This document shows, piece after piece, positions 25,964-34,030 of a stretch of 64,000 nucleotides of DNA (position 1 is the first letter of the stretch; each line of letters starts with the position of its first letter). Position numbers and translations under genes: made by a program. Location: assembly GCA_965243335.1 (NCBI GenBank), contig OZ251545.1, positions 3,348,001 to 3,412,000 on the forward strand, in the 5' to 3' direction. The notes under the pieces are model-generated. The model was not told where the DNA came from and ran no database searches. It saw only the letters and a program-made list of their open reading frames with translations. The DNA comes from JAJDXW01 sp965243335 (GTDB taxonomy: Bacteria; Pseudomonadota; Gammaproteobacteria; HK1).

Positions 25964-26980
25964 ATGGCCGATACGACCGCCACGACCTCGACCGCCCGCG
26001 CCCCCGCCCCCGCGAGCCCGTCGCGCGCGTCCGAGAAGTCGCGCACGAGCTGGCTCACCACCCAGCTCGAGGACGAGCGGGTCCTCGGGTACGTGCTGCT
26101 CCTCCCCGCCTTCCTGCTGATCATCGTCTTCATCGCCTATCCGTTCGCGCTCGGGGTCTGGATGGCCCTCACCGACAAGGTGGTGGGGCAGCCGGGCAAC
26201 TTCATCGGGCTCGCGAACTTCGCCAAGCTCCTCGACAGCGACATCTTCCGCACCGCCGCCTGGAACACCGTCTTCTTCACCGTCGTCGCGACCGCGATCA
26301 AGGCCGCGCTCGGCATGTGGCTCGCGGTCCTCCTGAACCGCAAGTTCCGGCTCTCCCGGTTCACCCGCGCGGCCGTCCTCCTGCCGTTCATCGTGCCGAC
26401 GGTGCTCAGCACCCTCGTTTGGCTGTGGATGCTCGACGGCACGTTCAGCGTCTTCAACTGGATCCTGCGCTGGTTCTGGGACCTCGAGATCAGCGTGTTC
26501 GGCCTCGTCCTCAAGGAAGGCTTCGGGTACATCCGGGGGCCGAACTGGCTGGGCAATCCGACCCTGGCGATGGGCTCGATCATCATGGCCAACGTGTGGC
26601 GGGGGCTGCCCTTCTTCGCGATCTCGTTCCTCGCCGCCCTCCAGACCGTCCCCACCGAGCTCTACGACGCGGCCGAGATCGACGGGGCGAGCGGGTGGCG
26701 GAAGTTCTGGCACGTCACCCTGCCGATGATCAAGCCGGTCGCGATCGTGGTGGTGGTCTTCTCCTTCGTCGTCACCTTCGCCGACTTCCAGCTCGTCTAC
26801 GTGCTGACCCGGGGCGGCCCGCACAACTCCACCCACCTCCTCGCGACCCTGGCGTACCAGATCTCGATGCACGCGGGGAACCTCGGCGAGGGAGCGGCGA
26901 CGGCGCTCTTCATGGTGCCGCTGCTCCTCGTCGTCATCGTCCTCCAGCTCACCTACCTGCGCCGGATCGGCGTGGACTGA
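25964..26980 (+). CDS. Sugar ABC transporter permease (MalF/UgpA-like), locus B
   Basis: 338 residues. A hydrophilic Ala/Thr/Pro N-terminus of about 40 residues precedes the first membrane helix (VLLLPAFLLIIVFIAYPF). MetI-type helices follow, with the EAA loop YDAAEIDGASGWRKFWHVTLPMIKP. It ends LTYLRRIGVD. It pairs with the permease 45 nt downstream and is powered by the ATPase at 27935. Confidence 0.92.
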   Translation: MADTTATTSTARAPAPASPSRASEKSRTSWLTTQLEDERVLGYVLLLPAFLLIIVFIAYPFALGVWMALTDKVVGQPGNFIGLANFAKLLDSDIFRTAAWNTVFFTVVATAIKAALGMWLAVLLNRKFRLSRFTRAAVLLPFIVPTVLSTLVWLWMLDGTFSVFNWILRWFWDLEISVFGLVLKEGFGYIRGPNWLGNPTLAMGSIIMANVWRGLPFFAISFLAALQTVPTELYDAAEIDGASGWRKFWHVTLPMIKPVAIVVVVFSFVVTFADFQLVYVLTRGGPHNSTHLLATLAYQISMHAGNLGEGAATALFMVPLLLVVIVLQLTYLRRIGVD

Positions 26981-27025
26981 CGCGGGCGGCGAAGCGGGAA
27001 GCGGGAAGGGGAAGGGAGCGCGTTC

Positions 27026-27880
27026 GTGAGCACCTCCGCATTCGTGGGCGAGACGTACCGCAAGCGTCTCATCGTCTTCTACATCCCGCTGTTCCTGTTC
27101 GTCTTCGCGATGCTCTTCCCGTTCTTCTGGATGCTCATCACGTCGGTCAAGACCGACGCCGAGCTCTACAACCGCCGCGTCTCCCCGTTCCTGGTGCGGG
27201 ACCCGACCATCGAGCACTGGAGGATGCTCTTCCAGGACACCCTGTTCCTGCAATGGACGTGGAACACCCTCTGGGTCGCGCTGGTGTCGACCGCCATCTC
27301 GCTCTTCGCCGGGGTCCTCGGCGGGTACGCGCTCGCCCGGCTGACGTTCCGGGGCTCGACCGTGTTCAGCATCTGGATCTTCATCACCTACCTCGTCCCG
27401 CCGGCGCTCCTGTTCATCCCCCTGACGGGGGTGATGTCGTTCTTCGGCCTGATGGACTCGCGGGCCTCCCTGATGTTCGCCTACCCGACCTTCCTCGTCC
27501 CCTTCTGCGTCTGGCTGCTGATCGGGTACTTCCAGACGATCCCGAAGGAGCTCGAGGAGTGCGCGCGCATCGACGGGGCGACCCGGATCCAGGCGATGGT
27601 GAAGATCATCCTGCCCCTCGCGGTGCCCGGGATCCTGTCGGCCGGGATCTTCGCGTTCACCCTGTCGTGGAACGAGTTCCTCTACGCCCTGGTGTTCATC
27701 GCCTCGCCGGAGAACAAGACGGTGCCGGTGGGGGTGACGGGGGAGCTGATCCTCGGCGACGTGTTCTTCTGGGGGCCGCTGATGGCGGGGGCCCTGTTCG
27801 GCTCCGTCCCGGTGGCCATCGTGTACTCGTTCTTCGTCGAACACTACGTCTCCGGGATGACCGGGGCGGTCAAGGGATAG
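27026..27880 (+). CDS. Carbohydrate ABC transporter permease (MalG/UgpE-like), locus B
   Basis: 284 residues from GTG 27026. Six helices; EAA loop LEECARIDGATRIQAMVKIILPL; ends FVEHYVSGMTGAVKG, the typical MalG-type C-terminus. Lies between its partner permease and the ATPase gene in the same orientation with short gaps (45 and 54 nt). Confidence 0.92.
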   Translation: MSTSAFVGETYRKRLIVFYIPLFLFVFAMLFPFFWMLITSVKTDAELYNRRVSPFLVRDPTIEHWRMLFQDTLFLQWTWNTLWVALVSTAISLFAGVLGGYALARLTFRGSTVFSIWIFITYLVPPALLFIPLTGVMSFFGLMDSRASLMFAYPTFLVPFCVWLLIGYFQTIPKELEECARIDGATRIQAMVKIILPLAVPGILSAGIFAFTLSWNEFLYALVFIASPENKTVPVGVTGELILGDVFFWGPLMAGALFGSVPVAIVYSFFVEHYVSGMTGAVKG

Positions 27881-27934
27881 GATCCCGCCCGGGCGCACGC
27901 ACCCGAGCGCGATCGACAGGCAAGGGGTTTCCCA

Positions 27935-29032
27935 ATGGCGCAAATTCTGCTCAAGGATCTCTACAAGTCGTACGGCGAGACGCCCGCCGTGCGCGGCATC
28001 GACCTCACCATCGACGAGAACGAATTCGTCGTGCTGGTGGGGCCGTCCGGCTGCGGCAAGACGACGACGCTTCGCATGATCGCGGGCCTCGAGCACATCA
28101 CCGCGGGCGAGATCTGGATCGGCGACCGCCTCATCAACGACGTCCCGCCCCGGGACCGGGACATCGCCATGGTGTTCCAGAACTACGCCCTCTACCCCCA
28201 CATGACGGTGCACGAGAACATGTCGTTCGGCCTTCGCCTGCGGAAGCTGCCGAAGGACGAGATCGGGCGGCGGGTCAAGGAAGCGGCGGACATCCTCGAC
28301 ATCGGGGAGCTCCTGGACCGCCGCCCCAAGCAGCTCTCCGGCGGCCAGCGGCAGCGGGTCGCGATGGGGCGGGCCATCGTGCGCAATCCCGAGGCGTTCC
28401 TGTTCGACGAGCCGCTCTCGAACCTCGACGCCAAGCTCCGGGTGCAGATGCGGACGGAGATCAAGCTCATCCACCAGCGGGTGCGGACCACCGTGGTGTA
28501 CGTGACCCACGACCAGGTCGAGGCGATGACCCTCGCCGACCGGATCGTGGTGATGAACGACGGGGTGGTCGAGCAGGTCGCCCCGCCGCAGGAGATGTAC
28601 GACCATCCCGCGACCCGCTTCGTCGCGGGCTTCATCGGCTCGCCGGCGATGAACTTCCTGCCCTGCAAGCTGGCCCGGAACGGTGCGGGGCTGTCGGTGA
28701 TCCTCTCCGACGGGATCCGGCTCGCCGTCCCCGAGGACCGCGAGAGCCGGTACCGCGACCATGTGGACCGGGACCTGACGTTCGGGATCCGCCCCGAGCA
28801 CCTGACCGAGCAGCGCCAGCACACGAACCCCGAGCAGCAGGACTTCCCCTGTAAGGTCGAGGTGCTGGAGCCGATGGGAATCGACACCATGGTCTTCATG
28901 AACGTCCAGGGGGTCGACGTGTGCGCCCGCGCCGCCCCGCGGACGGTGAAGGCCCCGGGCGAAGACATGACGTTCACCATCGACATGCAGAACATGCACC
29001 TCATCGACCCCGGAACTGATCAGGTGCTGTAG
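27935..29032 (+). CDS. Sugar ABC transporter ATP-binding protein (UgpC/MsmX/MalK type)
   Basis: 365 residues. Walker A GPSGCGKT at 36-43, Q-loop FQNYALYPHMTV, signature LSGGQRQR at 134-141, Walker B FLFDEPLSNLD and H-loop VTHDQ are complete. A C-terminal TOBE/OB domain (GIRPEHLTE) follows. This subgroup often energises several sugar permeases in one cell, so it may also serve the ATPase-less locus A. The gene closes the locus B operon and converges with an SDR gene 131 bp on. Confidence 0.93.
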   Translation: MAQILLKDLYKSYGETPAVRGIDLTIDENEFVVLVGPSGCGKTTTLRMIAGLEHITAGEIWIGDRLINDVPPRDRDIAMVFQNYALYPHMTVHENMSFGLRLRKLPKDEIGRRVKEAADILDIGELLDRRPKQLSGGQRQRVAMGRAIVRNPEAFLFDEPLSNLDAKLRVQMRTEIKLIHQRVRTTVVYVTHDQVEAMTLADRIVVMNDGVVEQVAPPQEMYDHPATRFVAGFIGSPAMNFLPCKLARNGAGLSVILSDGIRLAVPEDRESRYRDHVDRDLTFGIRPEHLTEQRQHTNPEQQDFPCKVEVLEPMGIDTMVFMNVQGVDVCARAAPRTVKAPGEDMTFTIDMQNMHLIDPGTDQVL

Positions 29033-29163
29033 CCCGGATATCTCCCCGTCCTGCCGCGGCGGGGGCCAGTCCGTCCGCAGCGAGACGCGCCGTTCCCGGA
29101 GGCGGTCCCCGGGGCGGCGGCGGTCGGAAGGTTCGGGGCAGCCGCGCCGGGGGGCGGCCCCGG

Positions 29164-29985
29164 CTACTTCAGGATCGCGGCGGGCAGGGTGGCGTCGAGC
29201 ACCGCCAGCCCGTGCCCGCCGTTGATGTTCAGCACCTCGCCGGTGATCTGCCTTGAATCGTCGCTCGCGAGAAAGACGCAGAGGCGGGCGATGTCGTCCG
29301 GCTCGATCAGCTCGTGCATCGGGATCGCGTCCAGCATCGCCGCGCGCTGCTCCTCCGCCGTGCCGCCGAGCTGGGCCGCCGCCTGCTCGAACCACCGGTC
29401 CCGCCGCTCGCCCGCGACGCCGCCGCCGGGGGCCACCGCGTTGACCCGGATGCGGTCCGCCGCGAGCTCGACCGCCATCGTCTTGGTGAGGGCGATGATC
29501 CCCCACTTGGAGACCGCGTAGATCCCCCGTTTCGGGTGGACCCGCTGGCCGAGGGAAGAGGTGAAGGTGAGGATGGCGCCGCCCTCGCCCTGCGCGATCA
29601 TCGCCGGGATGAACGCCTTGCAGGTGAGGTACATCCCCTTGAGATTGATGTTCATCACCTCGTCCCAGTCTTCTTCCGGGGTCTCGTGGATCAGCCACCA
29701 GCTCCCCGGGATCCCCGCGACGGCGGCAAGGACGTCGACCCGGCCGAACTTCTCGAGGACTCCATCGCGGATGCCCTCGAGCTGGTCGAAGGCGTTGAGA
29801 TCAAGCGGCCAGCCGGCCGCGTTCCGGCCCATCGCCTCGATCTCGCCGCAGACGGAGCGGGTCGCCTCCGCCTCGAGCGCGGCGACGGCGACGTCGGCGC
29901 CGGCCCGCGCGAACGCGAGCGAGACGTGCCGCCCGATTCCCACCGCGCCCCCCGTCACCACCGCGACCTTCCCGGAGAGGTCCAT
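29164..29985 (-). CDS. SDR family NAD(P)-dependent oxidoreductase
   Basis: 273 residues from ATG 29985. Classical short-chain dehydrogenase: cofactor motif TGGAVGIG at 11-18, VAAVAGIPG (NNAG position), FTSSLGQ, YAVSKWG (Tyr-x3-Lys active site) and RVNAVAPGG. The C-terminus LASDDSRQITGEVLNINGGHGLAVLDATLP is standard. A loop of about 30 residues after the APGG motif (RRDRWFEQAAAQLGGTAEEQRAAML) is typical of sugar or polyol dehydrogenases of this group. Convergent with locus B; a role in the same catabolic pathway is likely but unproven. Confidence 0.88.
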   Translation of the reverse strand: MDLSGKVAVVTGGAVGIGRHVSLAFARAGADVAVAALEAEATRSVCGEIEAMGRNAAGWPLDLNAFDQLEGIRDGVLEKFGRVDVLAAVAGIPGSWWLIHETPEEDWDEVMNINLKGMYLTCKAFIPAMIAQGEGGAILTFTSSLGQRVHPKRGIYAVSKWGIIALTKTMAVELAADRIRVNAVAPGGGVAGERRDRWFEQAAAQLGGTAEEQRAAMLDAIPMHELIEPDDIARLCVFLASDDSRQITGEVLNINGGHGLAVLDATLPAAILK

Positions 29986-30041
29986 CGTTTTCGCGTCCCT
30001 CGGTTGTGTTCGCGGCACCGTAGCAAACCGCCGCGGAAGGC

Positions 30042-31385
30042 TCAACGAGGGTCCGGGTCGGCCGGGGGGCCGGAATCCGGCGGCGGGGGATGGATCACGA
30101 CGCGACGCGGGAACCGGCAGGCGAATCGGCTGCCGCGGCCGGGCTCGCTCTCGATCTCGAGCGCCCCGTCGTAGTGCGCGAGGGCGTGCTTGACGATGGC
30201 GAGCCCGAGGCCGGTGCCGCCCGCCTCGCGCGAGCGGCCCTTGTCCACCCGGTAGAAGCGCTCGGTCAGGCGTGACAGGTGCTCCGGCTCGATCCCCTCG
30301 CCCTCGTCCGTCACCACGAACCACGCCGCCTCGTCGTCCACCCGCCATTCGATGCGGACGAGGCCGCCGGCCGGGGTGTACTGGACCGCGTTCCGCGCGA
30401 GGTTCGAGAACACCGCCCGGAGCTCCGACGCGCTTCCGGACACCCTGGCGCCGGGCTCGACCTCGAGCTCGATGCGGTGGGCGCGCTCCCCGCTCAGCGC
30501 CTGGCACTCTTCCCGGACCTGCGCGGCAAGGAGGTCGACCTCGACCTCGTCACGCGAGTCGGGGCGCCCGAGGGACTCCATCCGGGAGAGGAGGAGCAGG
30601 TCTTCGACGAGATGCCGCATCCGGGACGCCTGCTGGCGCATCGCCTCCACCGGCTGCGCCCAGCGGCCCGGCAGGCCGTCCGCCGCCGCGTCGTCCTGCA
30701 GCATCTCCAGGTAGCCCCCCAGGACCGTGATGGGGGTCCGAAGCTCGTGCGAGACGTTGCTCAGGAAGTCCCGGCGCACCCGGTCGATCCGCACCCGCTC
30801 GGTCACGTCCCGGCACACCAGCAGGAGCTGCCCGGCGGAGAAGGGCACGAGGCCCACCATGATGACGTGGTCCGGGGCGCTCGGGGCCGGGAGCTCGACC
30901 AGGCGGTCCAGCTCGCCCCGGCGCCGGTAGTCCACGAACTCCGGGTGCCGCAGCAGGTTGTCGATGTGCTGCCCGCGGTCCTCGGGGTCCCGGAGCCCGA
31001 TCAGCCTCCGGGCGGCGGCGTTCGACCAGCGGATGTGCAGGTCCGCGTCCAGGATCACGACCCCGTCCGGCAACGCCTGCACGGACCGTTCGTACTGCTC
31101 CACGCGCGCCGCAGCCTCGCGCGCCGCTTCGCGCGCCTCGCGCCGCTCCTGGTAGAGCCGGTGGAGGACCTCCCCCCACAGCCCGGACGCATCGGGCGGC
31201 GGGCCGCCCTGCCCGTCGTCGATCCATCGGAGCTGGCGCGCCGCGGCGCGAACGTTGAGGACGGCGTAGAGAGCCCCCGCGCCGGCCAGCCACCACAGGA
31301 CCCCGCCGGTGAAGAAGCCGGCCGCCGCCGCGGCGGCGAGGATCCACCCGACGATCCGCAGCTCGGCCAGCCAGGCGCGCCGCAT
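30042..31385 (-). CDS. phoR: Phosphate regulon sensor histidine kinase PhoR
   Basis: 447 residues. Two N-terminal helices (about 11-45), a charged linker, a PAS domain (ALPDGVVILDADLHIRWSN) and a HisKA domain with SHELRTP (phospho-acceptor His213). The HATPase core shows the N-box NLARNAVQYTP and G-boxes DEGEGIEPEH and GGTGLGLAIVKH. Architecture and linkage match PhoR, which phosphorylates PhoB when Pst signals low phosphate. It is the last gene of the Pho locus, 16 nt after phoB. Confidence 0.93.
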   Translation of the reverse strand: MRRAWLAELRIVGWILAAAAAAGFFTGGVLWWLAGAGALYAVLNVRAAARQLRWIDDGQGGPPPDASGLWGEVLHRLYQERREAREAAREAAARVEQYERSVQALPDGVVILDADLHIRWSNAAARRLIGLRDPEDRGQHIDNLLRHPEFVDYRRRGELDRLVELPAPSAPDHVIMVGLVPFSAGQLLLVCRDVTERVRIDRVRRDFLSNVSHELRTPITVLGGYLEMLQDDAAADGLPGRWAQPVEAMRQQASRMRHLVEDLLLLSRMESLGRPDSRDEVEVDLLAAQVREECQALSGERAHRIELEVEPGARVSGSASELRAVFSNLARNAVQYTPAGGLVRIEWRVDDEAAWFVVTDEGEGIEPEHLSRLTERFYRVDKGRSREAGGTGLGLAIVKHALAHYDGALEIESEPGRGSRFACRFPRRVVIHPPPPDSGPPADPDPR

Positions 31386-31401
31386 GGCCGGTCCGCCGTG
31401 C

Positions 31402-32094
31402 TCAGCCGGCGACCGAGAACCGGTAGCCGAAGCCGCGCACGGTGCGGACGTATCCCGCGACCCCGTGCGGCGCGAGCGCCTTCCGCACCCGGCGGATCTG
31501 GACGTCCACGGTGCGCTCCTCGATGAAGACGTCGCGGCCCCACACGTTGTCGAGGAGCTGGGTACGGCTGTGGACCCGGTCCGGACGGGAGGCCAGGAAG
31601 TGGAGCAGACGGAACTCGGTGGCCCCGAGCCCCACCTCGACGCCGCGGACGTGGACCCGGCAGCGCTCGCGGTCGATGAGAAGGCCGCCGGCCTCGATCC
31701 GGTCCGCGCCCGCGTCCGCGGCCCTTCGGAGCAGGGCGCGCACCCGGGCCCGCAGCTCGCGCGGGGAGAAGGGCTTGATCACGTAGTCGTCCGCGCCCGC
31801 GTCCAGCCCCCGGACCCGATCCGGCTCGTCCGCCCGGGCGGTGACGAGGATGACGGGGACCTCGCGTTCGGCGGGAGCGCCCTCCCGGCGCAGGCGCCGG
31901 AGGAACTCGTAGCCGCTCGCTCCGGGGAGCATCCAGTCGAGAAGGATGAGGTCCACCCGCGCGGCCCGGAGCGCCTTCCATGCGCCCGCCGCGTTCCCGG
32001 CCTCGCGGACCTCGTACCCGGCGGTGCGGAGGCTCCCGGCGACCATCTCCCGCATGGCCGGCTCGTCCTCGACGATCAGCAGGCTTGCCGCCAT
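31402..32094 (-). CDS. phoB: Phosphate regulon response regulator PhoB
   Basis: 230 residues from ATG 32094. Receiver domain with acidic pocket E9/D10, phospho-acceptor D53 (LLDWMLPG) and K107 (VIKPFS). The OmpR-type winged helix has TEFRLLHFLASRPDRVHSRTQLLDNVWG and the DNA-recognition helix EERTVDVQIRRVRKAL. The WG(R)DVFIEERTVDVQIRRLR type sequence is characteristic of PhoB. Located between phoU and phoR; the gap to phoU carries the 15 bp tandem repeat. Confidence 0.94.
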   Translation of the reverse strand: MAASLLIVEDEPAMREMVAGSLRTAGYEVREAGNAAGAWKALRAARVDLILLDWMLPGASGYEFLRRLRREGAPAEREVPVILVTARADEPDRVRGLDAGADDYVIKPFSPRELRARVRALLRRAADAGADRIEAGGLLIDRERCRVHVRGVEVGLGATEFRLLHFLASRPDRVHSRTQLLDNVWGRDVFIEERTVDVQIRRVRKALAPHGVAGYVRTVRGFGYRFSVAG

Positions 32095-32202
32095 GTCTCT
32101 ACCCTGCCACCTCGGGCTTCGGCCCGGCTCGGTGGTGGACCTCCCTCCCCGAAGCCCGGTTCCTGCCGGATCTCCCGGCTCGCATACCTCACCGGCGCAG
32201 GT

Positions 32203-32262
32203 CGTCAAGTCGCGACTCGTCAAGCCGTGTTTCGTCAAGTCGTGTTTCGTCAAGTCATGACT
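32203..32262. repeat. 15 bp tandem repeat, four copies, between phoU and phoB
   Basis: Four head-to-tail units: CGTCAAGTCGCGACT, CGTCAAGCCGTGTTT, CGTCAAGTCGTGTTT, CGTCAAGTCATGACT; a fifth (TGTCGAAGG...) is degenerate. Units 1 and 4 end in 10 bp palindromes (AGTCGCGACT, AGTCATGACT). The array is in the 221 bp phoU-phoB gap, just before a family C repeat at 32271. It is lower in GC than its surroundings. Confidence 0.85.
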
Positions 32263-32270
32263 TGTCGAAG

Positions 32271-32298
32271 GCATGTGCGCGGCAGGGAGCTTCGCCAA
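32271..32298 (+). repeat. Repeat family C, diverged copy
   Basis: GCATGTGCGCGGCAGGGAGC then TTCGCCAA. It matches the family C consensus GCATGTGCGCGGTGGGG-TTTTTCGCCA seen at 49984, 52689 and, inverted, at 46067 and 54038. Confidence 0.55.
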
Positions 32299-32315
32299 GC
32301 CCGCCCCTCGCCGGC

Positions 32316-33053
32316 TCAGGCTTCGCTCTGCGCCTGCAGCTCCTTGTGCTCCAGGCTCGTGTGCCGGATGTCCTTGCCCTTCACCAGGAACACGATGTAC
32401 TCCCCGATGTTCTTCGCGTGGTCGGCGATCCGTTCGAGCGCCCGCGCGCACCAGATCATGTCCAGCACCTCGGAGATGCGCCTCGGGTCCTCCATCATGT
32501 AGGTCACGAGCTCGCGCATGCACGCCGCGTATTCCTGATCGACCGTCTTGTCCTCGCGCGCGATCGCCACCGCCGCCTCGACGTCCAGCCGCGCGAACGC
32601 GTCGAGGGCCTGCCGCGACACCTGCTGGACGTGCCGGCCGAGGTTGCGCACCCCCGCGTAGCGCATCCGCCCCGGCGCGTTGCCCGAGAGCCGCATCGCG
32701 GTCCGGCCGAGCTTCTGCGCCTCGTCGCCCATCCGTTCGAGGTCGGTGATCGTCTTGATGATCGCGATGACGAGCCGGAGGTCGCTCGCCGCCGGCTGGC
32801 GCAGCGCGATGATCCGCGTGCACTCCTCGTCGATCTGGACTTCGAGCCGGTTGATCTTGTAGTCGTCGCGCACCACCCGTTCGCCGAGCTCGCTGTCGAA
32901 CTCCGCGAGCGCGGCCAGCGCGTTGGTGATCTGCTCCTCGACGAGCCCGCCCATCGCAAGCACCGAGGTGCGGACGTTCTCGAGCGCCTCGTCGTACTTG
33001 TGGGAGATGTGCCGGCCGGTCACCGGCGTCCGTTCGGTTTCCGCGGCTGCCAT
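32316..33053 (-). CDS. phoU: Phosphate signalling complex protein PhoU
   Basis: 245 residues from ATG 33053 (GTG 33083 in frame would add ten residues). Starts HISHKYDEALENVRTSVLAMGG and has two PhoU three-helix repeats with the metal-binding acidic motifs ECTRIIALRQPAASDLR and ERMGDEAQKLGR in repeat 1, and DMIWCARALERIADHAKNIGEYI in repeat 2. PhoU represses PhoR kinase signalling when phosphate is plentiful. Lies 48 nt after pstB. Confidence 0.95.
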   Translation of the reverse strand: MAAAETERTPVTGRHISHKYDEALENVRTSVLAMGGLVEEQITNALAALAEFDSELGERVVRDDYKINRLEVQIDEECTRIIALRQPAASDLRLVIAIIKTITDLERMGDEAQKLGRTAMRLSGNAPGRMRYAGVRNLGRHVQQVSRQALDAFARLDVEAAVAIAREDKTVDQEYAACMRELVTYMMEDPRRISEVLDMIWCARALERIADHAKNIGEYIVFLVKGKDIRHTSLEHKELQAQSEA

Positions 33054-33101
33054 GTTCGACCCTTGCCCCTGCTCCTGCCTCACCTCTGCCTCGCCCCTGC
33101 C

Positions 33102-33962
33102 CTAGCCCACCCGTCCGGTGATGTAGTCCTCGGTGAGGGTGTGCCGGGGATTGGTGAAGATCTGCGACGTCTCGCCCACTTCCACCAGGCGCCCGAGATG
33201 GAAGTAGGCGGTGCGCTGGGAGACCCGTGCAGCCTGCTGCATCGAGTGGGTCACGAGGACGATCGCGTACTGCTGCCGCAGCTCGTCGATCAGCTCCTCG
33301 ATGCGGGCGGTCGCGATGGGGTCGAGGGCGGAGCACGGCTCGTCCATGAGGATCACCTCGGGGCTCACCGCGATGGCCCGCGCGATGCACAGGCGCTGCT
33401 GCTGCCCGCCCGAGAGCCCCGTGCCGGGCTGGGCCAGCCGGTCCTTCACCTCCTCCCAGAGGCCGGCCCGCTCGAGGCTCCGCTGCACGATCTCGTCCGT
33501 GTCCGCGCGGGTCTCCGCCAGGCCGTGGATGCGCGGTCCGTAGGCGACGTTGTCGTAGATCGACTTCGGGAAGGGGTTGGGCTTCTGGAACACCATGCCG
33601 ACGCGGGCGCGGAGCAGCACCACGTCGAGCTTCGGGTCGAAGACGTCCTCGCCGTCGAGCCGGATGGTTCCGGTCATCCGGCAGTGGTCGATGATGTCGT
33701 TCATCCGGTTGAGGCACCGCAGGAACGTCGACTTCCCGCAGCCCGACGGCCCCACCAGGGCGAGGACCTCGTTGGAGCCGATGTCGATGCTGACGTTCTC
33801 GATGCCGATCTTGTCTCCGTACCGGACGGTCACGCCGCGCACCGTGATGCGGGGGTTCGGCGAGTGGATCTCGCCGACCGTCTCGAACGTCTCGTCGCTG
33901 GGCGCGTGGGCCGGCCGCTCCGGCGCGAAGGGCGCGGCGGCGGGGGCGGCAACCGTGCTCAC
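33102..33962 (-). CDS. pstB: Phosphate ABC transporter ATP-binding protein PstB
   Basis: 286 residues from GTG 33962 with AAGGA site. Walker A GPSGCGKST at 71-79, FLRCLNRMND (PstB-specific after Walker A), Q-loop FQKPNPFPKSIYDNVAYGPRIHG, signature LSGGQQQRLCIARA, Walker B VILMDEPCSALDPIAT and H-loop VTHSM. The first 38 residues are an Ala/Pro-rich extension common in high-GC relatives. Powers high-affinity phosphate import with PstC/PstA. Confidence 0.95.
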   Translation of the reverse strand: MSTVAAPAAAPFAPERPAHAPSDETFETVGEIHSPNPRITVRGVTVRYGDKIGIENVSIDIGSNEVLALVGPSGCGKSTFLRCLNRMNDIIDHCRMTGTIRLDGEDVFDPKLDVVLLRARVGMVFQKPNPFPKSIYDNVAYGPRIHGLAETRADTDEIVQRSLERAGLWEEVKDRLAQPGTGLSGGQQQRLCIARAIAVSPEVILMDEPCSALDPIATARIEELIDELRQQYAIVLVTHSMQQAARVSQRTAYFHLGRLVEVGETSQIFTNPRHTLTEDYITGRVG

Positions 33963-34030
33963 CTGTATTCCTTCTCCCGTTCGTTCGACGCGACCGGCAT
34001 CCCCGCCTCCGTCTCCGCCCCCAAGCCTGC

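Noticed and set aside
25028..29698. Minus-strand open frame of 1556 codons across sugar locus B
   Set aside because: It is antisense to five well-supported plus-strand genes. Its translation is a His/Asp/Glu/Arg/Gly-rich mixture without family motifs, as expected for the complementary frame of GC-rich coding DNA.
32203..32262. Possible mini CRISPR array
   Set aside because: The 15 bp units are contiguous without spacers and there are no cas genes in the window.
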